Assembly (NCBI GenBank): GCA_964213355.1
Contig: CAXOVY010000003.1
Span: 21,295-85,294, forward strand
Direction of reading: 5' to 3'
Source of the DNA: JBAXAM01 sp964213355
GTDB taxonomy: Bacteria > Pseudomonadota > Gammaproteobacteria > UBA9339
Length of the DNA: 64,000 nucleotides
A model generated the notes under the pieces. That model did not search any database. It was not told where the DNA came from and worked only from the letters and a program-made list of their open reading frames with translations. The translations under genes and the position numbers were made by a program. Shown here in pieces: positions 42,651 to 52,265 of the stretch (its first letter is position 1; the number at the start of each line of letters is the position of its first letter).

Positions 42651-43274
42651 ATGACAAATTTGCATTCAATAAAATTGATTGCCGAGCCTGAGGCCTGGAG
42701 ACTATTTTCGGTAAGAAAAGCTGATCCAGCGTTTAAGGCTTTTAGCCAAAAAGTCTTAAAGCGCGATCAATATACGTGTTGTTTTTGTGGTTTTCACGCT
42801 AAGCAGTTCCAGGAAGTTGTGAATCTGGATAATAATTATTGCAACAACAAGCCGTCCAATTTAGTGACAGCTTGTTGTTTTTGTGCGCAGTGTTTGTTTC
42901 TTGAGGTTGTTGGGAAAGACGATTATGGCGGCGGAGTCCTAGTTTATCTTCCGGAAATCAGTCAAGGGGATTTAAATGGCTTCTGTCATGTTTTATTTTG
43001 TGCCATGACTAATGCTACTAGCTATCGTGCTGATGCCCAAAATATTTATCGTGGTATAAAATTGCGAATGCAGGTTGTTGAAAAACAACTTGGGGAAGGA
43101 ATGAGTGATCCAGCGCTTTTTGGACGAGTATTAATTGATGTTCCTGATAAAGATCGGGTGCGTATTTTAGAAGAAGCATTACCACCCCTCAGGCTTTTAC
43201 CTTCATATAGTAAATTTGCCAAACAAGTTGAGTGCTGGTCTAAAGATTCATTCGAAGAGTTATCGACAGAATAA
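42651..43274 (+). CDS. icmJ: Dot/Icm coupling-complex protein DotN (IcmJ)
   Basis: Cytoplasmic zinc-binding protein that sits on the C-terminal extension of DotL. Four cysteines in two pairs, CCFCGFH and CCFCAQC (about residues 42-85), resemble an HNH-like zinc site. The 207 residues match DotN (208). It starts 29 bases after dotP, and a hairpin separates it from dotO. Confidence 0.94.
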   Translation: MTNLHSIKLIAEPEAWRLFSVRKADPAFKAFSQKVLKRDQYTCCFCGFHAKQFQEVVNLDNNYCNNKPSNLVTACCFCAQCLFLEVVGKDDYGGGVLVYLPEISQGDLNGFCHVLFCAMTNATSYRADAQNIYRGIKLRMQVVEKQLGEGMSDPALFGRVLIDVPDKDRVRILEEALPPLRLLPSYSKFAKQVECWSKDSFEELSTE

Positions 43275-43289
43275 TTGTATACAAAAGAT

Positions 43290-43321
43290 CGGTAGCCGCA
43301 GGCTAAAGCCTGCAGCTACCG
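43290..43321. repeat. REP-like hairpin between icmJ and icmB
   Basis: Imperfect palindrome with arms CGGTAG-GCAGGC and GCCTGC-CTACCG around TAAA (about 14 paired bases). It resembles dispersed palindromic repeats of bacterial intergenic regions. A partial copy of the left arm (GCCGCAGGCTAA) occurs at about 57433-57444, beside the IS21 element. It may also act as an mRNA-stabilising or attenuating hairpin within the operon. Confidence 0.6.
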
Positions 43322-43348
43322 GTTGTTTGCGTGACTGGGATATCACTA

Positions 43349-46300
43349 ATGGCCAATATTGCCAATATTATAATTGACACCGTTGATGCTTTTATTGCTT
43401 GGGCGAGTAGCTCCATTGGGCAGTCTACGGAATCATATTGCGAAATTCAAACAGCTGATAGTCCCACTGTTCTAGTTGGTAATGATGGCTCTCTAATATC
43501 CGTATTGAGAATTGATGGCGTTCAGGCCTTAATTGGTGCTGAAGAATTTAATCGTATTCAAGATGGTTTAAGGCATAGTTTGCAAACCACAATGTCGCGT
43601 AAGGGGCATGCTATGCAAGTTTATTTTTCTTATAATCGCGATGAAGTTGGCGAAGAAATAGCCCATATTTTTGAGCCTGCAAGAGCAACAGCGGAAACCT
43701 TATCTTTGTCGCTTGATGATTTGTTCAGTGAGCGTGTTAGCTATCTAGCCAAATATTGTGCGCGGGAAGAAGTTTATATCGTACTTTGGACGCAGCCAGG
43801 TGTTTTAACATCAGAACAATACAATCGTGCGCTTAAAGAAAGACAAAAAATGGCGGTTGAAAAAAAAATCCCGCCGTTTCGAACAACACAAAATTTAATG
43901 GCGTTAATTCCAGATTTGCGAGATGTACACGATTCATTTGTGCGTTCAGTGAAAAATGACATGAGTGGTTTGGGTATTAACTTGGATGTGCTTGAAGTGC
44001 ATGAAGCAATTTATGAAATGCGCCATAGTATTGATCCAGATTTTACTGATCGTGCCTGGAAGCCTCTATTGCCCGGTGATAAAATTGTTATTAGGGAACC
44101 AAAAGAATTAGCTGATATTTCCGATATTTTATGGCCATCACTTGCGCGCCAAATAATTCCGCGTGATGCTGTCAATCAAGATTTACGTACCGTACGTGTT
44201 GGCGATCGAATTTATTCTTGCGTTTTTATTGATTTGTTTCCTAAAGATTTACAGCATTTTTCCGCTTTGCTGACACGTGTTTTGCCTATGCATATTCCGT
44301 GGCGCATTTCTTTTTTTGTTGAAGGTGCTGGTCTAGATTCGGTGCGATTAAAGGCGATATTAGCTTCGGTATTAAGTTGGACGTCAGCGCAAAATCGTTT
44401 AATTGGTGATGCAGTAAATTTGCTAAAGTATATAGAACTGCACACAGATGATGCGATAGTAAAGCTGCGTGTTGCTGCTTGTACTTGGGCGCCAGAGGAT
44501 GATATTCGTTTATTGCGTACTAGGGCTTCACAGCTTGCTAAGGCAATTGAGGGTTGGGGTTCTTGTGATGTTTCTGAAGTTTCAGGAGATGCATTTGCAG
44601 GTGCAATATCTTCTGCTATGGGTATATCGAGTTCTAGTATTGCTACTGCATCAGTAGCTCCATTATCTCATGTTTTATACATGTTGCCGTTATTTCGGCC
44701 GTCAAGTCCGTGGCGTCGTGGTGCAATATTATTTCGTTCACCTGATGGCAAACCGTGGCCTTATCAGCCTGGTTCAACCCAGCAAACCACGTGGATTGAT
44801 CTAGTCTATGCTCGTCCTGGTTCTGGTAAGTCGGTGTTATCTAATGCCATTAATTTAGCTTTATGTCTTGCTGGTGGCATTCAGCGTTTGCCTCGTATTG
44901 CTATTGTTGATATTGGGCCATCCAGCAGTGGTTTGATTTCATTAATCAAAGAAGCCTTGCCACATAATAAACGTTACATGGCAGCTTATCATCGGATGAG
45001 AATGACACCGGATTTTTCAATTAATCCATTTGACACTCAGCTTGGTTGTCGTTATCCAACACCGCAAGAACGTAGTTTTTTGGTTAACTTTATTACGTTG
45101 CTTGGTACACCAGTTGGTAGCGAGAAACCATATGATGGTATACCTGACATGTCTGGATTGATTGTTGACGAGCTTTATAAAAGATCTGCTGACGATGGTA
45201 ATCCGGAAGTTTATACTTCGGGTATTGATGAGATTATCGATGGTATTTTGGTTGAAATCGGCTTTGTTAAAGATTCGCGTACCACATGGTGGGAAGTAAC
45301 TGATGCTTTGTTTTTATCTGGTTTTACGCATGAAGCCATGTTGGCTCAATGTCATGCTATGCCTCTTTTAGCAGAGGCAGCAGCGATTTGTCGTACTCCA
45401 GCAGTTGAGGATTTATATGGCAAAATTATTGCTCCAACAGGGGAGTCTTTGATTAACGCTTTTTCACGTATGGTTTCAGCAGCAGTGCGTGAATATCCTA
45501 TATTATCGCAACCAACTCGCTTTGATTTGGGCGAAGCGAGAATTGTTTCGTTAGATTTAGATGAAGTTGCAAAGAGTGGTGGCGATGCTGCTAACCGCCA
45601 GACTGCTGTTATGTACATGTTAGCGCGGTATGTTTTGGCTCGCCATTATTATTTGACAGAAGAAAATGTGGCTGATATGCCAGCATCTTATAAGTCCTAC
45701 CATGAGAAACGCATCACAGAAATTCGCGAAGACCAAAAGCGTATTATTTTTGATGAGTTTCATCGTACTTCTAAAACGGCAGCAGTACGTGAGCAGGTTA
45801 TTGTTGATATGCGCGAAGGCAGGAAGTGGAAGGTGCAGGTGGCGTTGCTTTCTCAGTCAGTTGAAGATTTTGACCCTGTAATGATCGAATTTGCCACTTC
45901 AATTTTTATTATGGATGCGGGACCAGAGCAAGCGTTGCAACGTACTGTGGAAATTTTTGGTTTATCCCCAACGGCAAAATATGCCTTGCGTAGTCAGGTG
46001 CATGGACCGCGCGAAGGTGGGGCAACTTTTTTAGCGCAATTTGCTACCAAAGAGGGCATAAATACTCAATTGTTAACTTCTACTTTAGGGCCAATAGAGT
46101 TGTGGGCATTTAATACCACATCAGAAGATAGTAATGTTCGTAATCAATTATATCGTAAAATTGGTCCTTCTGAAGCGCGTCGAGTTTTGGCAAATATTTT
46201 TCCTTCAGGTACCGTTACGAAATATCTTGAGAATCGTTTGGTTGTTATCAAAGAAAAAGGTGGCTTGATTGACACGGATGTAAAGCTCGGTGTTATTGAA

Positions 46301-46363
46301 GAACTAGTTAAAAGCATTCTTGATGAATACGCTAAGGATCCAGATTTTAAAAATTTAGCATAG
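43349..46363 (+). CDS. icmB: Dot/Icm ATPase DotO (IcmB)
   Basis: VirB4-like ATPase that forms the cytoplasmic base of the channel and recruits DotB. The Walker A ARPGSGKSV lies near residue 490; the Walker B region RIIFDEFHRT lies in the C-terminal third. I start at the ATG 43349 (GGGA upstream), giving 1004 residues against 1009 in L. pneumophila; a GTG at 43331 would add six. Last recognised icm gene of the operon. icmF and icmH/dotU do not follow it here. Confidence 0.95.
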   Translation: MANIANIIIDTVDAFIAWASSSIGQSTESYCEIQTADSPTVLVGNDGSLISVLRIDGVQALIGAEEFNRIQDGLRHSLQTTMSRKGHAMQVYFSYNRDEVGEEIAHIFEPARATAETLSLSLDDLFSERVSYLAKYCAREEVYIVLWTQPGVLTSEQYNRALKERQKMAVEKKIPPFRTTQNLMALIPDLRDVHDSFVRSVKNDMSGLGINLDVLEVHEAIYEMRHSIDPDFTDRAWKPLLPGDKIVIREPKELADISDILWPSLARQIIPRDAVNQDLRTVRVGDRIYSCVFIDLFPKDLQHFSALLTRVLPMHIPWRISFFVEGAGLDSVRLKAILASVLSWTSAQNRLIGDAVNLLKYIELHTDDAIVKLRVAACTWAPEDDIRLLRTRASQLAKAIEGWGSCDVSEVSGDAFAGAISSAMGISSSSIATASVAPLSHVLYMLPLFRPSSPWRRGAILFRSPDGKPWPYQPGSTQQTTWIDLVYARPGSGKSVLSNAINLALCLAGGIQRLPRIAIVDIGPSSSGLISLIKEALPHNKRYMAAYHRMRMTPDFSINPFDTQLGCRYPTPQERSFLVNFITLLGTPVGSEKPYDGIPDMSGLIVDELYKRSADDGNPEVYTSGIDEIIDGILVEIGFVKDSRTTWWEVTDALFLSGFTHEAMLAQCHAMPLLAEAAAICRTPAVEDLYGKIIAPTGESLINAFSRMVSAAVREYPILSQPTRFDLGEARIVSLDLDEVAKSGGDAANRQTAVMYMLARYVLARHYYLTEENVADMPASYKSYHEKRITEIREDQKRIIFDEFHRTSKTAAVREQVIVDMREGRKWKVQVALLSQSVEDFDPVMIEFATSIFIMDAGPEQALQRTVEIFGLSPTAKYALRSQVHGPREGGATFLAQFATKEGINTQLLTSTLGPIELWAFNTTSEDSNVRNQLYRKIGPSEARRVLANIFPSGTVTKYLENRLVVIKEKGGLIDTDVKLGVIEELVKSILDEYAKDPDFKNLA

Positions 46364-46374
46364 GAGGAGTACGT

Positions 46375-47685
46375 ATGATAAATAGAAAACAAGACTCAGA
46401 CAAGGCAACTAATGAAGAAATATTAGCTAATGCAGTTTTGGGTAAACGTAAGGAAGTTTTGGAAGCTGAAATACTTGTTTTCTGTCAAAAATACGACAAT
46501 TGTTTTAGCCGCAGTGGTACTATGGCTACGGCTCGGAAAGAAGTTCTTGCTGCTAGTGAAGCGCTTGATGAAGCAGCAATCTTAGGTGGTACAGCACTAA
46601 GTGAAGCGCTTACAAATTTAAAAAAGAAGCAGAACAAACTGGAAAAGATGAGAGGGGAGATAAGTGACTTAGATGACGATGCTGTAGACCTGGTTAGACA
46701 AATTAAAAACAAGGTTAGAGACTACGTTGAAGCGTTAGCAGAGAGTAGCGCGCCAAAAGAAGAGGATAGAAAAAAACTATTGGGTGCTCTCGGTTCACAA
46801 CGCTCCACCAAACAAGCCCAAATACCCAAATCCACCCCCTCGGACCTTTCCCCCCAAACTCAAGAACTAGATTTATTGAGCAAAGATGAACTTGAGCTTC
46901 TAAGTGATTTTGTTAAACCTCCCGTATCAGGGCCAGAACACGATAAACTATTAGAAACGTTAACTACGAAAATTACAATAAGAGTGTGCAAGTCAGTCAT
47001 GACAGGGTCAATAGATCCTAGTGCGTTAATAATTGATCCAAAAGCTTGTATTGAAGGGCATTTGAAGGATTGGCAGGCTGCAGACGATAAGATTGGGGCC
47101 CAGCAAGAAAAATTTAAAAAAATAAGTGTGGATAAAAGGCAGTTAGATATCAAAATTAAGGAAGCGGATGCTATTTTAGAGAGTTTGACAGGATTAAAAG
47201 GTCAGACAGCAGACATATGTAGAAGACTAGAGGAGGAAACAAAAGATCCATGTTGTTTTTATAGACTTGTGCGTTTTATATTCACCTTTAATGGTATGCT
47301 AATAAGTGCGATCGATGATGAACCGAAAAAGGAGGAACTGAAGCTAGAGAAAGAAGCTCTTAGGCAAATAGGTGCCCTTGTAGATACAGCAACTAATATA
47401 TTGGAAGAGGCCAATCTTGAGAAGGAAAACCCACTCGATCTTGAGCATACCCTGAAAAGGCTAGGTGAGGCAAGCAAGTTATCAGAAAAGGCGAACGAGT
47501 GTGTTCAAAAGGCAGCAGATGAAGTAAGGAAGTATAATGATGAATCAAAAGTAAGAATTGAAGCACATCAAAATTCGGTTGGTTCTAGGTGGAAGCTCCA
47601 GTTATTTACATCGATAATTACGGCGGCAACTACGATAGCAACTAAGGTAGCAGATGTGTACACAGCAATGTTGCCCAAGTTGTAA
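46375..47685 (+). CDS. Coiled-coil protein downstream of icmB (candidate effector)
   Basis: No family recognised. The 436 residues are strongly helical and charged, with predicted coiled coils at about 15-125, 225-285 and 320-400. A Pro/Ser/Thr/Gln-rich link lies at about 140-165, and a hydrophobic stretch near the C-terminus (about 407-432, LFTSIITAATTIATKV) could insert into a membrane. No signal peptide. It starts 11 bases after icmB with GGAG upstream, so it is in the same transcript. A Dot/Icm effector or accessory protein is inferred from position and composition. Confidence 0.75.
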   Translation: MINRKQDSDKATNEEILANAVLGKRKEVLEAEILVFCQKYDNCFSRSGTMATARKEVLAASEALDEAAILGGTALSEALTNLKKKQNKLEKMRGEISDLDDDAVDLVRQIKNKVRDYVEALAESSAPKEEDRKKLLGALGSQRSTKQAQIPKSTPSDLSPQTQELDLLSKDELELLSDFVKPPVSGPEHDKLLETLTTKITIRVCKSVMTGSIDPSALIIDPKACIEGHLKDWQAADDKIGAQQEKFKKISVDKRQLDIKIKEADAILESLTGLKGQTADICRRLEEETKDPCCFYRLVRFIFTFNGMLISAIDDEPKKEELKLEKEALRQIGALVDTATNILEEANLEKENPLDLEHTLKRLGEASKLSEKANECVQKAADEVRKYNDESKVRIEAHQNSVGSRWKLQLFTSIITAATTIATKVADVYTAMLPKL

Positions 47686-47740
47686 ATTACTTTGTTAAAT
47701 TCAAATAATCAGCAGTTTAATAACAATACCAAGTATTAGC

Positions 47741-47870
47741 AGCCTGTAGATAGAGGCTCACATATAATTTTATGTTGCCTCCAGCACATGGGGTAAGCCA
47801 GGATTCGTGTCAAACGCCTACAAGGCCAAGTGAGAACGTAGGGGCCTTTTGCGGCAATCTGAAGTCCCCG
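47741..47870 (+). ncRNA. Structured intergenic block, candidate RNA
   Basis: The gap between the converging 436-residue gene and yhbY is GC-richer than its surroundings and rich in pairing. GAGGC..ACATA pairs with TATGT..GCCTC (about 47754-47782). CCTAC-AAGGCC (from about 47817) can pair with GTAGG-GGCCTT (from about 47838) in crossed order, which would form a pseudoknot. GGGG near 47840 can also pair with CCCC near 47866. No Rfam family was recognised with confidence; strand is assumed. It could also be a fragment of a mobile RNA element. Confidence 0.3.
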
Positions 47871-47877
47871 TTTATAG

Positions 47878-48198
47878 TCAACTTTCATCACCTTCATTTT
47901 GCAGATTTTTTCTGTAAACCGCAACAATGTGGCCTATGGTTTGAATTGCAGTGGCATTGGTTTTAGTGCAAATTTCTTGAGTAATTTTAATCAATTCTTC
48001 TTTGCTATCTTTCACGTGAACGCGAATTTTAATCAATTCATGATCGTTTAGCGCTCGGTCGATTTCTTGAATTACTGCCGGGGTTAATCCATTATTACCA
48101 ATTATTACAATCGGTTTTAAATGATGAATTTTGCCTTTTAATTCTCTGATATCTTGAGATGCTAAAATTGGCTGTTTGATTTTTTTTGTCATGTTCAT
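47878..48198 (-). CDS. yhbY: Ribosome-assembly RNA-binding protein YhbY
   Basis: CRM-domain RNA-binding protein that associates with pre-50S particles. The 106 residues include LKGKIHHLKPIVIIGNNGLTPAVI, with the conserved GxxG-like loop (GNNG), and the LIKIRVHV strand. Divergent from rlmE, the standard gammaproteobacterial order. Confidence 0.94.
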   Translation of the reverse strand: MNMTKKIKQPILASQDIRELKGKIHHLKPIVIIGNNGLTPAVIQEIDRALNDHELIKIRVHVKDSKEELIKITQEICTKTNATAIQTIGHIVAVYRKNLQNEGDES

Positions 48199-48320
48199 AA
48201 CTTTCTGATTTTGAATAAAATATTTATTAAATGGAAATTATTGTTACTTTACTGCATAATTTCCACATAATTTGCTGATTAAAGCGTTTTTAGCGTATAA
48301 AAAATATTAAGTCAAGTATT

Positions 48321-48974
48321 GTGAAAAAATCTAAAAGTAGTAACCGGTGGCTAAAAGAACATTTTTCTGATATTTATGTCAAGCGAGCGAAGCAGGAAGG
48401 GTTCCGTGCGCGTTCTGTTTATAAATTGATGGAAATCCAAGAACGTTATACAATCATCAAACCTAATATGATTGTAGTAGATTTAGGAGCAGCACCAGGT
48501 GGGTGGTCTGAGTATGTGGTACGGTTGATTGGTTCTGAAGGCAGGACTTTTGCTTTAGATATTTTACCAATGCAACCGATTAAAGGGGTTGAGTTTATTC
48601 AAGGCGATTTTACGCAAGATGATATTGTAAAAGATTTATGTGTGCGTATAGTACACTCCACGTGTGAAGTCAAACAGCTAAATGAGCTGAAAGTTGATGC
48701 GGTTTTATCTGATATGGCACCTAATTTGAGTGGTTTAGATGTTGTTGATCAGTCGCGGTCGATGAATTTGGCTCAGAGAGCCTTAGTTTTTGCGCAAACA
48801 GTTTTGAAGCCAGGAGGTTTGTTTTTGACAAAGATTTTTCAAGGTGCAGAGTTTGATGCTTTTTTGAAAAGCTTGCGCTGTGACTTTGGTGATGTAAGAG
48901 TGATTAAGCCTGAGGCCTCACGAGCCAGGTCTAGTGAAATATTTTTATTGGCAAGGAATTATAAAAAGAGTTAG
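48321..48974 (+). CDS. rlmE: 23S rRNA (uridine-2'-O-)-methyltransferase
   Basis: FtsJ/RrmJ-type enzyme that methylates U2552 of 23S rRNA. The S-adenosylmethionine loop reads VVDLGAAPGGWSEY. The K-D-K-E tetrad is in place (SDMAPNLSG carries Asp, GLFLTKIFQG the second Lys). It starts with GTG. The 217 residues compare with 209 in E. coli. It ends eight bases before the ftsH ATG. Confidence 0.96.
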   Translation: MKKSKSSNRWLKEHFSDIYVKRAKQEGFRARSVYKLMEIQERYTIIKPNMIVVDLGAAPGGWSEYVVRLIGSEGRTFALDILPMQPIKGVEFIQGDFTQDDIVKDLCVRIVHSTCEVKQLNELKVDAVLSDMAPNLSGLDVVDQSRSMNLAQRALVFAQTVLKPGGLFLTKIFQGAEFDAFLKSLRCDFGDVRVIKPEASRARSSEIFLLARNYKKS

Positions 48975-48981
48975 TAAAATT

Positions 48982-50895
48982 ATGAACAGTGCTCTTAAAA
49001 ATTTATTTTTGTGGTTAATAATTGCTGTTATTTTAATTGCAGTTTTTAGTAACTTTGGACCTAAACAGGTTGATGCCGCGCGTGTGACCTACTCACAATT
49101 TGTGCAGGCAGTTGATAAGGGTGACATTACGGGTGTTACCATAGAAGAGCGTAATATTAATGCTGTTAAGCGTGATAATACTAAAGTTACCACTTATATG
49201 CCGCTTGATGATCAAAGCTTATTGCCGCGAATGCTAGCAAAAGGTATCGATGTTAAGGGTGATCCTCCAGAGCAAAGAAGCTTATTAATGAGCATTTTTA
49301 TTAGTTGGTTTCCTATGATATTGCTGATCGGTATTTGGCTGTTTTTCCTGCGCCAAATGCAAGGAGGTGGTGGGCGTGGAGGGCCTTTATCATTTGGTAA
49401 AAGTCGCGCGCGCTTGCTAAGTCAGGATCAAGTAAAAATTACTTTTGCTGATGTTGCTGGTGTTGAAGAAGCAAAAGAAGATGTACAAGAATTAGTCGAT
49501 TTTTTGAAAGAGCCAGGAAAATTTCAAAAACTTGGTGGCAAGGTTCCATGTGGTGTTTTGTTACTTGGGGCGCCAGGTACAGGTAAAACTCTGCTCGCAA
49601 AGGCAGTTGCTGGTGAGGCCAAGGTTCCGTTTTATTCCATTTCGGGTTCAGATTTTGTTGAAATGTTTGTTGGTGTTGGTGCGGCGCGGGTGCGTGACTT
49701 ATTTGAAACCGCAAAAAAGCATGCGCCTTGTATAATTTTTATTGATGAGATTGATGCCGTTGGGCGTCATCGTGGAGCTGGTCTTGGTGGTGGTCATGAT
49801 GAGCGTGAACAAACATTAAATCAATTATTGGTTGAGATGGACGGTTTTGTTGGTAAAGAAGGCGTGATTGTAATTGCCGCAACTAATCGTCCTGATGTTT
49901 TAGATCCGGCTCTATTGCGCCCAGGACGTTTTGATAGACAGGTGACTGTTCCTCTGCCTGATATTCGTGGGCGCGAACAGATCCTACGCGTGCACATGCG
50001 TAAAGTGCCAACTGCTAAAGATACTGATCCATCAATTTTCGCTCGTAGTACTCCAGGGTTTTCCGGCGCCGATTTGGCAAATTTGGTAAATGAAGCCGCT
50101 CTTTTTGCTGCGCGTGCTAACAAAAAACAAGTTGAAATTTCTGATTTTGAAAAAGCAAAAGATAAAATTTTAATGGGTTCGGAGCGGCGTTCAATGGTAA
50201 TCAGCGATGCTGAAAAAGAGGTAACTGCTTATCACGAGGCTGGACACACGATTGTTGGTATTACAGTCGCACAACATGATCCGGTTTATAAGGTTAGTAT
50301 AATTCCGCGAGGACGCGCTCTTGGTGTTACTATGTTTTTGCCAGAAGAAGATCGATATAACTACTCAAAAATGCGTCTTGAAAGTCAAATTGCAAGCATG
50401 TTTGGTGGTCGTATTGCTGAAGCACTTAAGTTTGGCTCAGAGAACATAACTACCGGTGCGGCGAATGATATTGAAAAAGCTACCGGTATTGCGCGTAATA
50501 TGGTTACCAAGTGGGGGTTGTCAGATAAGTTAGGACCTTTAACTTATAGCTCAGAAGAGGGTGAGATTTTTCTGGGGCGGAGCATAGCTGCGCATAAAGA
50601 AGTGTCTGAAGTTACTGCTGCAGAAATTGATAATGAGGTTCGCGCCATTGTTGCTCGTAATTATCAACATGCGGAAACAATTTTGAAAGAACATTTATCT
50701 CAACTTGATGCGATGGCTGAAGCATTAATTAAATATGAAACCATTGATAGGAAGCAAATTGACGCAATTATGCAGGGGAAGCGTCCTAGGTTTCCTAAAA
50801 TTAGTAGCGACAACAAGAAAAAGCCTAAAATTGTAGAAGCTAAGCAATCCGAAGGTTTACAGCAGCCTGCTGAGAAAAAAGCAGGTGAAGGATGA
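48982..50895 (+). CDS. ftsH: ATP-dependent zinc metalloprotease FtsH
   Basis: Hexameric membrane AAA+ protease. Two transmembrane helices (about 5-22 and 98-118) enclose a periplasmic domain. Walker A GAPGTGKT lies at about residues 196-203. The zinc site HEAGH lies at about 418-422. The second region of homology (RPDVLDPALLRPGRFDRQV, quoted in part: PALLRPGRFDRQ) is intact. 637 residues from this ATG; a longer reading overlaps rlmE and is not supported. Confidence 0.97.
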   Translation: MNSALKNLFLWLIIAVILIAVFSNFGPKQVDAARVTYSQFVQAVDKGDITGVTIEERNINAVKRDNTKVTTYMPLDDQSLLPRMLAKGIDVKGDPPEQRSLLMSIFISWFPMILLIGIWLFFLRQMQGGGGRGGPLSFGKSRARLLSQDQVKITFADVAGVEEAKEDVQELVDFLKEPGKFQKLGGKVPCGVLLLGAPGTGKTLLAKAVAGEAKVPFYSISGSDFVEMFVGVGAARVRDLFETAKKHAPCIIFIDEIDAVGRHRGAGLGGGHDEREQTLNQLLVEMDGFVGKEGVIVIAATNRPDVLDPALLRPGRFDRQVTVPLPDIRGREQILRVHMRKVPTAKDTDPSIFARSTPGFSGADLANLVNEAALFAARANKKQVEISDFEKAKDKILMGSERRSMVISDAEKEVTAYHEAGHTIVGITVAQHDPVYKVSIIPRGRALGVTMFLPEEDRYNYSKMRLESQIASMFGGRIAEALKFGSENITTGAANDIEKATGIARNMVTKWGLSDKLGPLTYSSEEGEIFLGRSIAAHKEVSEVTAAEIDNEVRAIVARNYQHAETILKEHLSQLDAMAEALIKYETIDRKQIDAIMQGKRPRFPKISSDNKKKPKIVEAKQSEGLQQPAEKKAGEG

Positions 50896-52241
50896 ACGCA
50901 AAAAAATATTTTGGAACTGATGGTATACGTGGTCGTGTGGGTGAGGCAACTATTAATCCAGAGTTTATTCTTAAGCTTGGTTGGGCTGTTGGTAGGGTTT
51001 TAAACGAAAAATACGGAGCAGCTAAAGTTTTGGTTGGTAAAGATACTCGTATTTCTGGTTATTTACTGGAATCGGTTTTAGAAGCTGGATTATCAGCAGC
51101 TGGTGTAGATGCTTGGATGCTTGGGCCAATGCCAACTCCGGCGGTCGCATATTTAACGCGTACTTTTCGTGCTCAGGTCGGAATAGAAATTAGTGCATCG
51201 CACAACCCATATTACGATAATGGTATAAAGTTTTTTTCGTCCGAAGGTAAGAAGTTATCCGATCTGCTTGAGCTAGCCATTGAGGAACAATTGCATAAAC
51301 CAATGCGGCTAGTTGATGCTGCCAAATTAGGAAAAGCAAAGCGTATTGACGATGCTCCAGGAAGATATATTGAATTTTGTAAAAGTACCCTGGGAATAAA
51401 AAGTAGTTTGAACGGTTTAAAAATCGTAGTTGATTGTGCTAATGGAGCCACCTATCAAGTTGCGCCAGCAGTATTAAGCGAGCTTGGGGCATTGGTTGTT
51501 GAAATTGGCGTGGATCCGAATGGATTTAATATTAACGATAATTGCGGTTCTACTTCTCCCAAGCTCTTAGCAGAAGTTGTGTTAGCAGAAAAAGCAGATT
51601 TAGGTATTGCATTTGACGGTGATGGTGATCGTGTGGTTATGGTAGATCACAAGGGAGAAGTTGTTGATGGTGATGAGCTTCTTTTTATTATTGCGAGGCA
51701 TGGATTTGCTAAGGGTATTTTATACGGTGGTGTTGTTGGTACGCAGATGAGCAACTTAGGTTTAGAGATTGGTTTGCATAAGCTCGGTATTAGTTTTAAA
51801 CGAACTCAAGTTGGTGATAGATACGTTATTGAAGAATTACATGCAAGTAATTGGTTGCTTGGAGGAGAGCCTTCTGGGCACATTGCACATTTAGGGATTA
51901 CTACTACAGGTGACGGTATCATAAGTGCATTACAAGTATTAAATGCTATTTGTCATAGCAGAAAGTCTTTGCATGAGTTAAAATCGCAGATGATTAAATA
52001 TCCACAAGTGTTGCTTAATATAAAGTGTGATTGTCCAAAGAGCTTTATTAATAGTAAGGCAATTGAAGTGGCAACAGCAAAAATTACTAAAACTTTGGGT
52101 AAATATGGTAGAGTATTATTACGGCCATCTGGAACGGAGCCGGTGATTAGGGTGATGGCAGAAGGAGAAAATATTGATCTAGTTTCTAGGGGAGCTGAAG
52201 AGTTGGCGGAAGTAGTAAGAAAGGCTTTTAGTCACAATTAA
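50892..52241 (+). CDS. glmM: Phosphoglucosamine mutase
   Basis: Converts glucosamine-6-phosphate to glucosamine-1-phosphate for UDP-GlcNAc, feeding peptidoglycan and LPS. The phosphoserine loop reads ISASHNPYYDNGIKFF, the metal loop AFDGDGDRVV, and the sugar loop GGEPSGHI. The 449 residues match the family. It starts within the ftsH stop (ATGA). The folP gene usually found between ftsH and glmM is absent. Confidence 0.97.
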   Translation: MNAKKYFGTDGIRGRVGEATINPEFILKLGWAVGRVLNEKYGAAKVLVGKDTRISGYLLESVLEAGLSAAGVDAWMLGPMPTPAVAYLTRTFRAQVGIEISASHNPYYDNGIKFFSSEGKKLSDLLELAIEEQLHKPMRLVDAAKLGKAKRIDDAPGRYIEFCKSTLGIKSSLNGLKIVVDCANGATYQVAPAVLSELGALVVEIGVDPNGFNINDNCGSTSPKLLAEVVLAEKADLGIAFDGDGDRVVMVDHKGEVVDGDELLFIIARHGFAKGILYGGVVGTQMSNLGLEIGLHKLGISFKRTQVGDRYVIEELHASNWLLGGEPSGHIAHLGITTTGDGIISALQVLNAICHSRKSLHELKSQMIKYPQVLLNIKCDCPKSFINSKAIEVATAKITKTLGKYGRVLLRPSGTEPVIRVMAEGENIDLVSRGAEELAEVVRKAFSHN

Positions 52242-52265
52242 TTTAATTATTAAGTAGGTATTATC

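Noticed and set aside
47741..47870. Firm 6S RNA or tmRNA call
   Set aside because: A hairpin and a GCGGCAATC end resemble part of 6S RNA, but no closing stem is present and the length is too short; tmRNA and RNase P signatures are absent. Kept only as an unassigned structured block.
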